From assembly GCF_001595985.1 (NCBI RefSeq), contig NZ_LOJJ01000018.1, forward strand, positions 186,001-250,000: a stretch of DNA of 64,000 nt, given 5' to 3'. The position numbers and the translations under genes were made by a program. Under the pieces are notes generated by a model, which was not told the DNA's origin, made no database searches, and saw nothing but the letters and a program-made list of their open reading frames with translations. Each line of letters starts with the position of its first letter. The stretch's first letter is position 1. The DNA is from Polynucleobacter sinensis (GTDB taxonomy: Bacteria > Pseudomonadota > Gammaproteobacteria > Burkholderiales > Burkholderiaceae). Positions 35,500-43,913 of this stretch are shown piece by piece.

Positions 35500-35802
35500 A
35501 TGATTTTGGAACACTGTGACATTGAGATTGACCCAGCTAAGGGTGCTGAGTTTGAGGAGGCCATTTTGCGTGGCGTGAACACGGTGATTTCTAAATCAAA
35601 GGGGTTTAGAGGTTTTAAGGTCAATCGCAGCCTGGAGACCCCAGCCCGCTTTCTCCTGATGATTTATTGGGATAGCCTGGAAAACCATACGGTAGATTTT
35701 CGAGGTTCAGAAGCTTTTGCGGAGTGGCGCGCTATCGTGGGGCCATTTTTTGTAAAGCCACCATTTGTTGAGCACTTCACCCTTGTGGGGAAGTCAGCTT
35801 AA
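35500..35802 (+). CDS. ABM-type antibiotic biosynthesis monooxygenase domain protein
   Basis: 100 residues with the ferredoxin-like ABM fold pattern: ILEHCDIEIDPAKGAEFEEA, SKGFRGFKVNRS, RFLLMIYWDSLENHTVDFRGS and WRAIVGPFF. Such small dimeric proteins include quinol monooxygenases and haem-degrading enzymes; this one lacks distinguishing residues. GAAGG precedes the ATG. The stop overlaps the convergent trhO stop by 4 bases. Confidence 0.85.
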   Translation: MILEHCDIEIDPAKGAEFEEAILRGVNTVISKSKGFRGFKVNRSLETPARFLLMIYWDSLENHTVDFRGSEAFAEWRAIVGPFFVKPPFVEHFTLVGKSA

Positions 35803-36566
35803 GTCGCTAGCTTTTTACGTATTGAGTTCTCAACAGGGATAGAGTCTAGATTAGGCTCAAGGGCCTCGCGTTCATCGAATACAAAGCAGGTTCCGGTGTA
35901 GTGCGCGGAGCCCACTTCCTCAAAATATTTCAGAATGCCGCCTTCAAGTTGGTAGCTGTGTTGCATGCCGATCTCGCGCATGTATAGGCCAGATTTTTCA
36001 CAGCGAATTCCGCCAGTACAAAAGCTCACCAAAGTTTTATCTGCCAGCTCCTCTTTGCGGGCGGCGATTGCCTCCGGAAATTCTGTAAATTTATTGATAT
36101 TGAAATGCAGTGCATTTTCAAAGGTGCCGTAATCCACTTCAAAAGCATTGCGCGTATCAATCATGACTACTTCACGTCCCAAATCATCCGTCCCTCTATC
36201 GAGCCACTCTTGCAATTTTTTGGGGCTAATAAAATTTGCGCGACCCTCCTCTGGCCTGATGGTTGGATGATTCATACGAATAATTTCGCTCTTTATCTTA
36301 ATGAGCATCTTTTTAAAGGGCTGCGTTTCCGACCAGCTATCTTTTGACTCTAAGGATTTGAAGCGGGGATCTTCACGAAGCCAGTCTAAAAAGCCGCGCA
36401 ACTCATGCTCATTGCCAGCTAAAAAAAGATTAATGCCTTCCCCAGTTAGCAAGATGGTGCCCTTGAGCTGGCGTGCATGACATTCATCTAGCATTTTTGC
36501 TCGCAATTCCGTGAGCTGATCAAGGCTGACAAATAAGTAGGCGGCTATATTAAGGATGGGCTTCAT
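35799..36566 (-). CDS. trhO: tRNA uridine(34) hydroxylase TrhO (rhodanese-domain)
   Basis: 255 residues. The N-terminal domain has AAYLFVSLDQLTELR and LKGTILLTGEGINLFLAG; the central rhodanese domain has VMIDTRNAFEVDYGTFENA and the catalytic loop SFCTGGIRCEKSG. This pattern identifies TrhO (YceA/UPF0176), which hydroxylates U34 of some tRNAs using oxygen. It is shorter than the E. coli enzyme, mainly at the C-terminus, as in many betaproteobacterial forms. Confidence 0.92.
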   Translation of the reverse strand: MKPILNIAAYLFVSLDQLTELRAKMLDECHARQLKGTILLTGEGINLFLAGNEHELRGFLDWLREDPRFKSLESKDSWSETQPFKKMLIKIKSEIIRMNHPTIRPEEGRANFISPKKLQEWLDRGTDDLGREVVMIDTRNAFEVDYGTFENALHFNINKFTEFPEAIAARKEELADKTLVSFCTGGIRCEKSGLYMREIGMQHSYQLEGGILKYFEEVGSAHYTGTCFVFDEREALEPNLDSIPVENSIRKKLAT

Positions 36567-36618
36567 GGCTATTGTTTGATGGCTAGTGGTTCATTATCGA
36601 GCAAGATGGCAATAGGGT

Positions 36619-36630
36619 GATAATCTTATC
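36619..36630. promoter_or_regulatory. Short inverted repeat upstream of CMD-family gene
   Basis: GATAA-TC-TTATC lies in the 110-base gap between divergent trhO and the carboxymuconolactone-decarboxylase-like gene, about 47 bases before the latter. It could be an operator; weak on its own. Confidence 0.25.
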
Positions 36631-36676
36631 GGTATCTTGATATTTTGTAATCAAACCATGCGATAGGAGTACTTTT

Positions 36677-37228
36677 ATGTCTGAGCGTCTCATTCCTTAT
36701 CAACCAATGGATCTGCAGGAGCCGGCGGATTTGGTTGCGGCCATACGTCAAAGACGGGGCGGGCAGTTTATTAATCTGGACCGAATGCTATTACATAGCA
36801 TTCCGATTGCCAAGGGATGGAATCATTTTATTGGCGAGATACGAAATAACCTGTCTTTAGACCCTAAGCTTCGCGAGCTCGCTATGTGTGGTGTGGCGGT
36901 TCTTAATGGTGCGGAATATGAGTTTTTCCATCATGCGCCTCCCTTCATCAAGGCGGGGGGAACTAAAGCGCAGGTTGAAGGTTTGAGGCTGATAGGGCAA
37001 AACAATTTTCCAACGGAATTATTTAGTCAGCTGGAAAATGATACGGTTGCGCTGACGTTTCAGATGACGCGTAACATTAAAGTGGATCCAGATCTCATGA
37101 AACGTTTGCAGGCTGCATTGGGCAATACAGATGCCGTAGAGCTAGTGACCGTGATTGCTGCATACAATATGGTTTCTCGATTCTTGATTGCGCTAGACGT
37201 CACGCCTGAGGATCATCCCCCTGAATAA
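36677..37228 (+). CDS. Carboxymuconolactone decarboxylase/AhpD-fold protein
   Basis: 183 residues. KGWNHFIGEIRNNLSLDPKLRELAMCGVAVLNGAEYEFFHHAP contains the family core with E-x6-H, but the AhpD Cys-x-x-Cys redox pair is reduced to a single Cys, so it is not a classical peroxidase-linked AhpD. AGGAG precedes the ATG. It lies 3 bases before a methyltransferase gene; a shared pathway is not evident. Confidence 0.88.
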   Translation: MSERLIPYQPMDLQEPADLVAAIRQRRGGQFINLDRMLLHSIPIAKGWNHFIGEIRNNLSLDPKLRELAMCGVAVLNGAEYEFFHHAPPFIKAGGTKAQVEGLRLIGQNNFPTELFSQLENDTVALTFQMTRNIKVDPDLMKRLQAALGNTDAVELVTVIAAYNMVSRFLIALDVTPEDHPPE

Positions 37229-37231
37229 CTC

Positions 37232-38425
37232 ATGATCAAAGCAAGCTCTATCCATTGGGAGGAGGGTGGCCAAACGCATTCAGCGATTTGGCATTCTGAA
37301 AATGGCATAGCGCCCCATAAAAAAGTAGTGCTTGCAGATGACACTATGACTGCAGATGACGCCTATCGTCTGGCATGTGAGGGTAGTGCAATCTTATGGA
37401 GGGGTGACTTTCAGAATGCTCGTCAGTTATTACAGGCTTTAGTCAGGCGAGTTGATAGGCCCTCAAAAAAATCAAGGCGGGCAAACAAGAGGGTTGCCGT
37501 ACCCTCCGATGTGTCCCAGGCGCAAGCACCAGTCGATCTCTTTAATAAGCACCGCCTAAGTCAGTCTCAACGGGCGCGAATATTGGGTATGGTGTTGATA
37601 AGGTGTAATGCCGATCACAGTATTTCTTTGCGGCGAGCTCCTGATGTCTCTACTGCATGCCTTGAGGCATACGGTCCCGTTAGCGCACCCTATGTCATTT
37701 CCTTGCGCGAGTTATTGGGCGTTATCAGTGCCTATGAGTGGCGCAAGAACGGCGTTCCTGTGCTTGCCGACAGTGAGGGCGAGGCAATTTTTATTTACCC
37801 TCATTACGGTGTGTTTTCCCCAATTCGCGGCGAATATCTAGAATTGGTTTGTAGCGCTCCATTACCTAAGACTTTGGATCTTCAGTCTTTAGCTTTTGAT
37901 ATCGGTGTTGGCACTGGTGTGCTGTCGGTGATCCTGGCAATGCGGGGGGTTAAACATATTATCGCTACCGATCAAGATGATCGGGCGCTTGCCTGTGCAA
38001 TTGAAAATATTGACCGCTTAAATCTCACCTCACAAATTCAAGTCCTTAAGGCGAATTTATTCCCACAAGATAGAGCTGCGCTGATTGTCTGTAATCCACC
38101 ATGGCTACCTGCAAGGCCAAGTTCCACCCTGGAGCATGCTATCTACGATCCCGACAGTCAAATGCTGAAAGGATTTTTAGCTGGCCTTAAGAGTCATTTA
38201 TTGGATCAAGGTGAGGGCTGGCTGATTCTGTCTGATTTGGCCGAGCATCTGGGGTTGCGTACTCGAAAAGAATTGCTGAGCTGGATAGAGCAGGCGGGGC
38301 TGATGGTGTTGGATCGAATTGATACCAAACCTAAGCACCATAAAGTGTATGAGCAAACAGACTCACTCCATTTTGCAAGAGCTGCCGAGGTTACTTCCTT
38401 ATGGCGACTGGGTATCCAGAACTAA
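37232..38425 (+). CDS. Class I SAM-dependent methyltransferase (PrmC-like motif)
   Basis: 397 residues. The SAM site is FDIGVGTGVLSVILAM (about residue 220), followed by ATDQDDRALACAIENI and the catalytic NPPW in VCNPPWLPARP (about 289), the motif of enzymes that methylate planar nitrogen in glutamine or bases. An N-terminal ~200-residue region includes a basic stretch (KKSRRANKRV), possibly binding RNA or the ribosome. Target unknown. Confidence 0.88.
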   Translation: MIKASSIHWEEGGQTHSAIWHSENGIAPHKKVVLADDTMTADDAYRLACEGSAILWRGDFQNARQLLQALVRRVDRPSKKSRRANKRVAVPSDVSQAQAPVDLFNKHRLSQSQRARILGMVLIRCNADHSISLRRAPDVSTACLEAYGPVSAPYVISLRELLGVISAYEWRKNGVPVLADSEGEAIFIYPHYGVFSPIRGEYLELVCSAPLPKTLDLQSLAFDIGVGTGVLSVILAMRGVKHIIATDQDDRALACAIENIDRLNLTSQIQVLKANLFPQDRAALIVCNPPWLPARPSSTLEHAIYDPDSQMLKGFLAGLKSHLLDQGEGWLILSDLAEHLGLRTRKELLSWIEQAGLMVLDRIDTKPKHHKVYEQTDSLHFARAAEVTSLWRLGIQN

Positions 38426-38427
38426 CT

Positions 38428-38850
38428 TTATTTGGCAAATAATTGAGTGGGGTCTTCAAATGCCTTGAATTCAAGGGCATTACCAGCTGGGTCTAAAAAG
38501 AACATGGTTGCCTGTTCGCCAACCTTGCCCTTAAAGCGAACCTGTGGCTCCATGATGAATTCAAGCCCCGCATTGCGTAAACGTTCTGCTAAATCATTCC
38601 AATCTTGCATTGTTAGTACCACGCCAAAATGCCTTACTGGCACTTGATGGTCGTCTACTTCGCTTGACGCAATATTGCCGCATTCTTCAGGCGCTAAATG
38701 CGCTACAAGCTGGTGCCCAAAAAAATTAAAATCAATCCATTGATCGGAGCTGCGCCCCTCTTCGCAACCTAATACCGTGCCATAGAAGCTACGCGCTGCC
38801 TCTAAATCATTGACTGGAAAGGCAAGATGAAATGGTTGAATCTGTGACAT
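38428..38850 (-). CDS. VOC (glyoxalase/dioxygenase) family protein
   Basis: 140 residues from ATG 38850 ([20 protein letters not shown]), which has AAGGAT upstream; an extension to 38898 has no family similarity. Two beta-alpha-beta-beta-beta units carry possible metal ligands at [14 protein letters not shown] and [22 protein letters not shown] is the typical C-terminal block. Function unknown; converges on the methyltransferase gene. Confidence 0.9.
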   Translation of the reverse strand: MSQIQPFHLAFPVNDLEAARSFYGTVLGCEEGRSSDQWIDFNFFGHQLVAHLAPEECGNIASSEVDDHQVPVRHFGVVLTMQDWNDLAERLRNAGLEFIMEPQVRFKGKVGEQATMFFLDPAGNALEFKAFEDPTQLFAK

Positions 38851-39020
38851 CGGGATCCTTGCTAAATGGTTGATGGCTATTAATGCTGGCTTGATCAAGG
38901 TTTAGTATATTGAAAGCATCAAAAATAATCCCGACTCGAGACAAAATTGGTCGAAAACGGATTAATGAGGTCTGCAACGAGGCCATTTCATGAAGTTCCT
39001 ATCAATTGAGAAACTGAGTT

Positions 39021-40772
39021 ATGACAAGCAAGACAAGTAAAGAGAAAAATCTAGCCCCTGAAAGTGGTTTACGTAAAGGCTTAACCAGTTATGGAGATAA
39101 AGGCTTCTCTTTGTTTTTGCGTAAGGCATTTATCAAGGGCGCGGGCTATACGAACAGCGCATTAGATCGCCCAGTGATTGGAATTATTAACACGGGTAGT
39201 GCATATAACCCTTGCCATGGGAACATGCCACAGCTCATAGAGGCTGTTAAGCGAGGCGTAATGTTGGCCGGTGGTTTGCCGATGGATTTTCCGACTATCT
39301 CCATTCATGAGAGTTTTGCAGCGCCCACTAGTATGTATTTGCGCAATTTAATGTCGATGGATACTGAGGAAATGTTACGAGCGCAACCTATGGATGCGGT
39401 CGTGATGATTGGTGGTTGCGACAAAACTGTGCCTGCGCAAATGATGGGTGCAGCCTCAGCCGGCTTGCCCGCAATTCAATTAATCACAGGTTCAATGTTG
39501 ACTGGCTCTCATCGAAGTGAGCGGGTTGGTGCTTGTACAGATTGTCGCCGTTATTGGGGAAAGTTTCGTGCCGGCGAAATTGATGAAATCGAAAAGGATG
39601 AGGTCAATGATCAATTGGTGGCTAGTGTAGGCACTTGTTCTGTGATGGGAACTGCAAGCACTATGGCTTGTATCTCCGAGGCTTTGGGGATGACCGTTCC
39701 TGGCGGGGCTACTCCTCCCGCAGTAACGGCCGACCGCATTCGGGTTGCTGAAGAGACAGGTGCGCGTGCAGTTCAAATGGCTAAAGACGGTTTAACTATC
39801 GATCAGGTGTTGACTGCCGATGCTTTTGAAAATGCTATGCGCGTTTTGCTGGCGATTGGCGGGTCTACGAATGGCATTGTTCATCTAGCTGCAATTGCTG
39901 GAAGGATGGGCTTGGAAATTGATCTCGATGCCTTGGATCGAATGGGTGATGAAACGCCGGTTCTGGTGGATTTGAAGCCATCAGGCGACCATTACATGGA
40001 AAATTTTCATGATGCAGGCGGGATGACGACTTTGCTGCGGGAGCTAAAGCCTTTGTTAAAACTCAATGCCATGACGGTAACCGGTCGCACATTGGGTGAG
40101 GAGATTGATGCCGCTCCGCCGAGCTTTAAGCAAGATGTAGTGCGTAAATTGGATAACCCCATTTATCCGCGCGGAAGTATTGCTGTATTGCATGGGAATT
40201 TAGCTCCTGGCGGCGCGATCATCAAGCAATCTGCAGCCAATGAGGCATTAATGGAGCATGAGGGGCGCGCAGTTGTTTTTGAGAATTCAGAGGATCTCGC
40301 TAGCCGGATCGATAGTCCAGATTTGGATGTCTGTGCTGACGACATCTTGGTATTGAAAAATATTGGCCCTAAGGGTGCGCCTGGAATGCCCGAGGCTGGA
40401 TATATTCCAATTCCGATGAAATTGGCACGCGCTGGCGTGAAGGATATTGTGCGTATCTCTGATGGCAGAATGAGTGGTACTGCCTTTGGGACTATCGTTT
40501 TACACGTCACGCCTGAGGCTGCAATCGGTGGCCCATTGGCATACGTCAAGAATGGTGATCGCATCCGCTTGAGCGTGAAAAATCGGGAAATAAACTTGTT
40601 AATCTCTGATGAAGAATTAAGTAAGCGAATGCAAGAAAGCCCAGTGATACATCCTACCGCAGAGCGCGGATATCTAAAGTTGTTTTTGGATACGGTTACG
40701 CAAGCTGATAAAGGCGTAGATTTTGACTTTCTGAGGGCGGTAAGGATGGTTGGCAAAACCCCAAAGCGTTGA
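39021..40772 (+). CDS. IlvD/Edd-family dehydratase (sugar-acid type likely)
   Basis: 583 residues. Three Fe-S cysteine regions are visible: YNPCHGNMPQL, GGCDKTVPAQMMG and GTCSVMGTASTMACISEALGM. GGSTNGIVHLAAIAGR, GAPGMPEAG and RISDGRMSGTAFG are family blocks. The divergent N-terminus and genomic setting with FAH-fold, alpha/beta hydrolase and Bug genes suggest a sugar-acid (arabonate, xylonate or similar) dehydratase rather than biosynthetic IlvD; no ilv genes are near. The product would be a 2-keto-3-deoxy acid. Confidence 0.9.
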   Translation: MTSKTSKEKNLAPESGLRKGLTSYGDKGFSLFLRKAFIKGAGYTNSALDRPVIGIINTGSAYNPCHGNMPQLIEAVKRGVMLAGGLPMDFPTISIHESFAAPTSMYLRNLMSMDTEEMLRAQPMDAVVMIGGCDKTVPAQMMGAASAGLPAIQLITGSMLTGSHRSERVGACTDCRRYWGKFRAGEIDEIEKDEVNDQLVASVGTCSVMGTASTMACISEALGMTVPGGATPPAVTADRIRVAEETGARAVQMAKDGLTIDQVLTADAFENAMRVLLAIGGSTNGIVHLAAIAGRMGLEIDLDALDRMGDETPVLVDLKPSGDHYMENFHDAGGMTTLLRELKPLLKLNAMTVTGRTLGEEIDAAPPSFKQDVVRKLDNPIYPRGSIAVLHGNLAPGGAIIKQSAANEALMEHEGRAVVFENSEDLASRIDSPDLDVCADDILVLKNIGPKGAPGMPEAGYIPIPMKLARAGVKDIVRISDGRMSGTAFGTIVLHVTPEAAIGGPLAYVKNGDRIRLSVKNREINLLISDEELSKRMQESPVIHPTAERGYLKLFLDTVTQADKGVDFDFLRAVRMVGKTPKR

Positions 40773-40864
40773 TTAAAGGGCCGATAAAGGGCTACCGCTG
40801 TTCAACTTGGCCTCTTGCCTGGGTCACGGTCAAATATAAAGTTTTGGTGTAAAGTTTGCCGTGT

Positions 40865-40899
40865 TGCCAAAATTGGCAGGCGGACATGATCTTGTCCGC
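40865..40899. promoter_or_regulatory. Twin inverted repeats before FAH-family operon
   Basis: Two perfect inverted repeats sit one base apart: TGCCAA-AA-TTGGCA at 40865-40878 and GCGGACA-TGATCT-TGTCCGC at 40880-40899. Their centres are 18 bases apart. They lie 40-75 bases before the start of the FAH-family gene, where operators for repressors or activators usually sit. No regulator gene is adjacent. Confidence 0.6.
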
Positions 40900-40939
40900 A
40901 TAACTCAAAATAACTACATCTGAGTGGAGATTGTTTTTT

Positions 40940-41836
40940 ATGAAATATGCAGCATTTAAATTATTGAATGACCCTAGTAAGACTCGGGTCGGCGCGATTT
41001 CTGCTGATGGCAAAAGTGTCAACGAATATCAGTTGGATACAGATCTTTCTGAGGATGGAGTGGTTGCACTCTTGCGCTTAGAGTTGGCCGGAAAGTTGCC
41101 GACTCAAGCATCTGCGACTCATGAAATTTCTGCTATTCGTCTTTTGGCTCCAATTCCTAGACCAAGAAGAAACATCTTCTGCGTTGGTAAAAATTATTTT
41201 GAGCATGCAAAAGAATTTGGCACTAGCGGGTATGACAGCAGCACATCTAAGCCCGGTGATGAGATCCCTAAGGATCCGATTATTTTTACCAAACCCCCAG
41301 AGTCCGTCATTGGAACTCAAGATAAGGTTGTCATCCCGAAAAAGGTTTCAGTGGATATCGACTATGAGGTTGAGTTGACTATCGTCATTGGTAAGGGCGG
41401 CAAGGGAATTTCCCAGGCAGACGCAATGAAGCATGTATGGGCTTACACGATCATCAATGATGTTACTGCACGTGATTGGCAGCAAAGACATAAGCAGTGG
41501 TTTTTAGGTAAGAGTTTTGATACGTTCTGCCCAATGGGTCCATGGGTTGTTACTGCGGACGAGTTAGATCATCAGAATATTCCTGTGAAATGTTTTGTTA
41601 ACGGAGAGTTAAGACAAAGTTCTAACTCCAAGGATTTGATATTTAATATTCCAAAGTTGATTGAAACTATTTCAGCGGGTATTACGCTTTATCCTGGCGA
41701 CATTATTGCTACTGGCACCCCGGCTGGAGTGGGTCTAGGATTTAAGCCGCCAAAATATCTCAAGGCTGGCGATGTTGTTCGCCTTGAGGTAGATGGAGTT
41801 GGTGTTCTGGAGAACACCATGGTCTTAGGCGAATAA
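40940..41836 (+). CDS. Fumarylacetoacetate hydrolase-family protein
   Basis: 298 residues from ATG 40940, with GTGGAGA 9 bases upstream; an in-frame TTG lies 9 bases earlier. The C-terminal FAH domain has NIFCVGKNYFEHA, the metal-binding DYEVELTIVIGK, WAYTIINDVTARDWQ and IIATGTPAGVGLG. Members hydrolyse or decarboxylate beta-keto acids and act on 2,4-diketo-3-deoxy acids or acylpyruvates. With the dehydratase upstream, a role in sugar-acid breakdown fits. Confidence 0.92.
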   Translation: MKYAAFKLLNDPSKTRVGAISADGKSVNEYQLDTDLSEDGVVALLRLELAGKLPTQASATHEISAIRLLAPIPRPRRNIFCVGKNYFEHAKEFGTSGYDSSTSKPGDEIPKDPIIFTKPPESVIGTQDKVVIPKKVSVDIDYEVELTIVIGKGGKGISQADAMKHVWAYTIINDVTARDWQQRHKQWFLGKSFDTFCPMGPWVVTADELDHQNIPVKCFVNGELRQSSNSKDLIFNIPKLIETISAGITLYPGDIIATGTPAGVGLGFKPPKYLKAGDVVRLEVDGVGVLENTMVLGE

Positions 41837-41882
41837 TTTAATCATTACAACAATATACACAGTAACAATTTAGGAGATATTC

Positions 41883-42797
41883 ATGACGGCTGTAACTTGG
41901 ACTGGTGGTACTGAGCATTGGATTAAACGTGGAGATATCAATTTATTTCTATGGCAAAAAAAGGCCAATCCCAATAAACCGTTTTTAGGAACCATTTTCT
42001 TTGTGCATGGATCATCCATGGCATCGCAGCCTACGTTTGACCTTCATGTTCCAGGTCGCCCATTCTCTTCGGCGATGGATTGGTTTGCGGATCAGGGTTT
42101 TGAAACCTGGACCATGGATAACGAGGGTTATGGGCGTTCAGACAAAAACCGCGATATCAACTTTGATATCAGCAACGGTGCTGATGATTTGGTCGCTGGA
42201 AGTGAATACATTCTTGATCACACCAGCTCTAAATCATTGCTGATGTACGGCATCTCCTCAGGCGCTTTGAAGGCAGCGTTATTTACACAGCGCAAGCCTG
42301 AGCGAGTTGCTAAGTTAGCCTTAGACGCTTTTGTGTGGACTGGAGAGGGGAGTCATACTCTAGAGCAGCGTAAGAAAAAATTACCAGAGTTCATTGCTAA
42401 AAATCGTCGTCCAATTGATCGTGCTTTTGTGCATAGTATTTTTGATCGCGATCATCCTGGTACTGCTGATGAAGCTACTATTGAGTCTTTCGCTGATGCT
42501 ATTTTGACTCTAGATGATTCAATGCCAACAGGTACTTATGTGGATATGTGCTCAAAGTTGCCATTGGTTGATCCTAAAAAAATCCCTGTACCAACCATTA
42601 TTTTGCGCGGTGAGTATGACGGTATTGCGGGTATGGATGACTTAATTGATTTTTATAAATTGTTGCCAAACTCAGACAAGCAATTCAGTGTGATGGCTGG
42701 AATCTCCCATGCTAGTTTTCAACAAAAAAACTACATGATGGTCTATCAGATTCTGTATAGCTACTTCACAATGCCTGCGCCTGTTTATAGGGGGTAA
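41883..42797 (+). CDS. Alpha/beta hydrolase
   Basis: 304 residues. Oxyanion strand TIFFVHGSSM, nucleophile elbow GISSG (in LLMYGISSGALKA), acid in ILRGEYDGIAGMDDL and catalytic His in ISHASF are all present, so it should be active. AGGAGA precedes the ATG. It lies 46 bases after the FAH-family gene and 2 bases before a Bug gene, so the three are probably one operon acting on an imported ester, lactone or C-C bond substrate. Confidence 0.9.
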   Translation: MTAVTWTGGTEHWIKRGDINLFLWQKKANPNKPFLGTIFFVHGSSMASQPTFDLHVPGRPFSSAMDWFADQGFETWTMDNEGYGRSDKNRDINFDISNGADDLVAGSEYILDHTSSKSLLMYGISSGALKAALFTQRKPERVAKLALDAFVWTGEGSHTLEQRKKKLPEFIAKNRRPIDRAFVHSIFDRDHPGTADEATIESFADAILTLDDSMPTGTYVDMCSKLPLVDPKKIPVPTIILRGEYDGIAGMDDLIDFYKLLPNSDKQFSVMAGISHASFQQKNYMMVYQILYSYFTMPAPVYRG

Positions 42798-42799
42798 TC

Positions 42800-43774
42800 A
42801 TGAAAAAATTTGTGAAGTGGGCCGTTAGCGTTTTGGCAATCGCTGGGTTTATTGCCGCTCCAGTATCCGCTCAAGTTAACTACCCAGATCGGCCGGTGAA
42901 ATTGATTGTTCCCTTTGGTCCCGGAGGGTTTACTGATGTTGTTGCTCGTATCTTGGGGCAAAAACTGTCAGTCGCCTTGGGGCAGCAGTTTGTTGTAGAA
43001 AACAAGCCGGGTGCAGGCTCAACCATTGGTACGGATTCTGTTGCTAAAGCAGCTCCGGATGGTTACACCTTGGTGATGGTCTCAACGGCCCACGTTTTAG
43101 GACCCTGGATTTATAAAAAGGTTCCTTATGACGCATTAAAGGACTTTACGGTTGTCAGCAAGTTAGTTGATTCTGCATACGTTCTTGCCGTTAATCCAAA
43201 GGTGCCAGCGAAGAATGTGAAGGAGTTTATTGCGCTAGCGAAGGCTTCCCCAGACTCTATTCGCTATGCATCATCTGGTAATGGCGGAAATCAGCATTTA
43301 ATGGGAGGCCTATTTGCCACCATGACTGATATCCAGCTCCAACATGTGCCCTACAAAGGTAGTTCTGGTGCTACCAATGATCTACTGGCGGGTATTGTGG
43401 AAAGTAGCTTTGCTGCGGTACCTAATGTGCTGCCTCATATCCAGCAGGGTAAGTTGCGCGCTTTGGCAGTAACCACTGGTAAGCGTATTCCTCAGCTTCC
43501 TAATGTTCCCACTTTGGCTGAAGCGGGGGTTCCTGGTTATGAAGCATCAGTGTGGTTAGCATTACTTGCTCCCGCTAACACTCCGCCAGATATTGTCAAT
43601 AAACTGAATAAAGAAATTGTGAAGATATTGGCAAGCCCTGAAACAAAGAAGGCTTTGTTTGATGCCGGCGTGGAAAGTGCGTATGCACCCCCTGAGGCCA
43701 TGACCGTTTATATGGGTAAGGAATATGAGCGTTGGGGCAAGGTTATTAAAGATGCCAACATCACCATGCAGTAA
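42800..43774 (+). CDS. Bug/TctC-family solute-binding protein
   Basis: 324 residues. A signal peptide (VSVLAIAGFIAAPVSAQ) precedes NYPDRPVKLIVPFGPGGFTDVVARIL and VVENKPGAGSTIGTDSVAKAAPDGYTL. It is 2 bases downstream of the alpha/beta hydrolase with GGGGG as ribosome site, so co-transcribed; it is followed by a terminator. The ligand is likely the substrate of the FAH/hydrolase pathway. Confidence 0.95.
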   Translation: MKKFVKWAVSVLAIAGFIAAPVSAQVNYPDRPVKLIVPFGPGGFTDVVARILGQKLSVALGQQFVVENKPGAGSTIGTDSVAKAAPDGYTLVMVSTAHVLGPWIYKKVPYDALKDFTVVSKLVDSAYVLAVNPKVPAKNVKEFIALAKASPDSIRYASSGNGGNQHLMGGLFATMTDIQLQHVPYKGSSGATNDLLAGIVESSFAAVPNVLPHIQQGKLRALAVTTGKRIPQLPNVPTLAEAGVPGYEASVWLALLAPANTPPDIVNKLNKEIVKILASPETKKALFDAGVESAYAPPEAMTVYMGKEYERWGKVIKDANITMQ

Positions 43775-43799
43775 TTGTGGCCGTTAAGCCGTATTTATT

Positions 43800-43831
43800 A
43801 AACCTCCAGCAGAAATGTTGGGGGTTTTTTT
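43800..43831 (+). terminator. Rho-independent terminator of the FAH-hydrolase-Bug operon
   Basis: AAACCTCCAGC pairs with GTTGGGGGTTT over 11 positions with two G-U pairs, around the loop AGAAAT, then seven T residues. It ends the transcript from 40940 on. Confidence 0.9.
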
Positions 43832-43913
43832 GAGTGCGCATTTGTTCTATCTATTAAAACCTTGTTGTAGTATGAAAATCATCAGCAATCAATAACTAAT
43901 TTAATTAAATAAT

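Noticed and set aside
38890..38899. Palindrome CTTGATCAAG between divergent VOC and dehydratase genes
   Set aside because: It contains TTGAT and ATCAA overlapping with no spacer, so it is not an FNR box, and a 10-base palindrome alone is weak.
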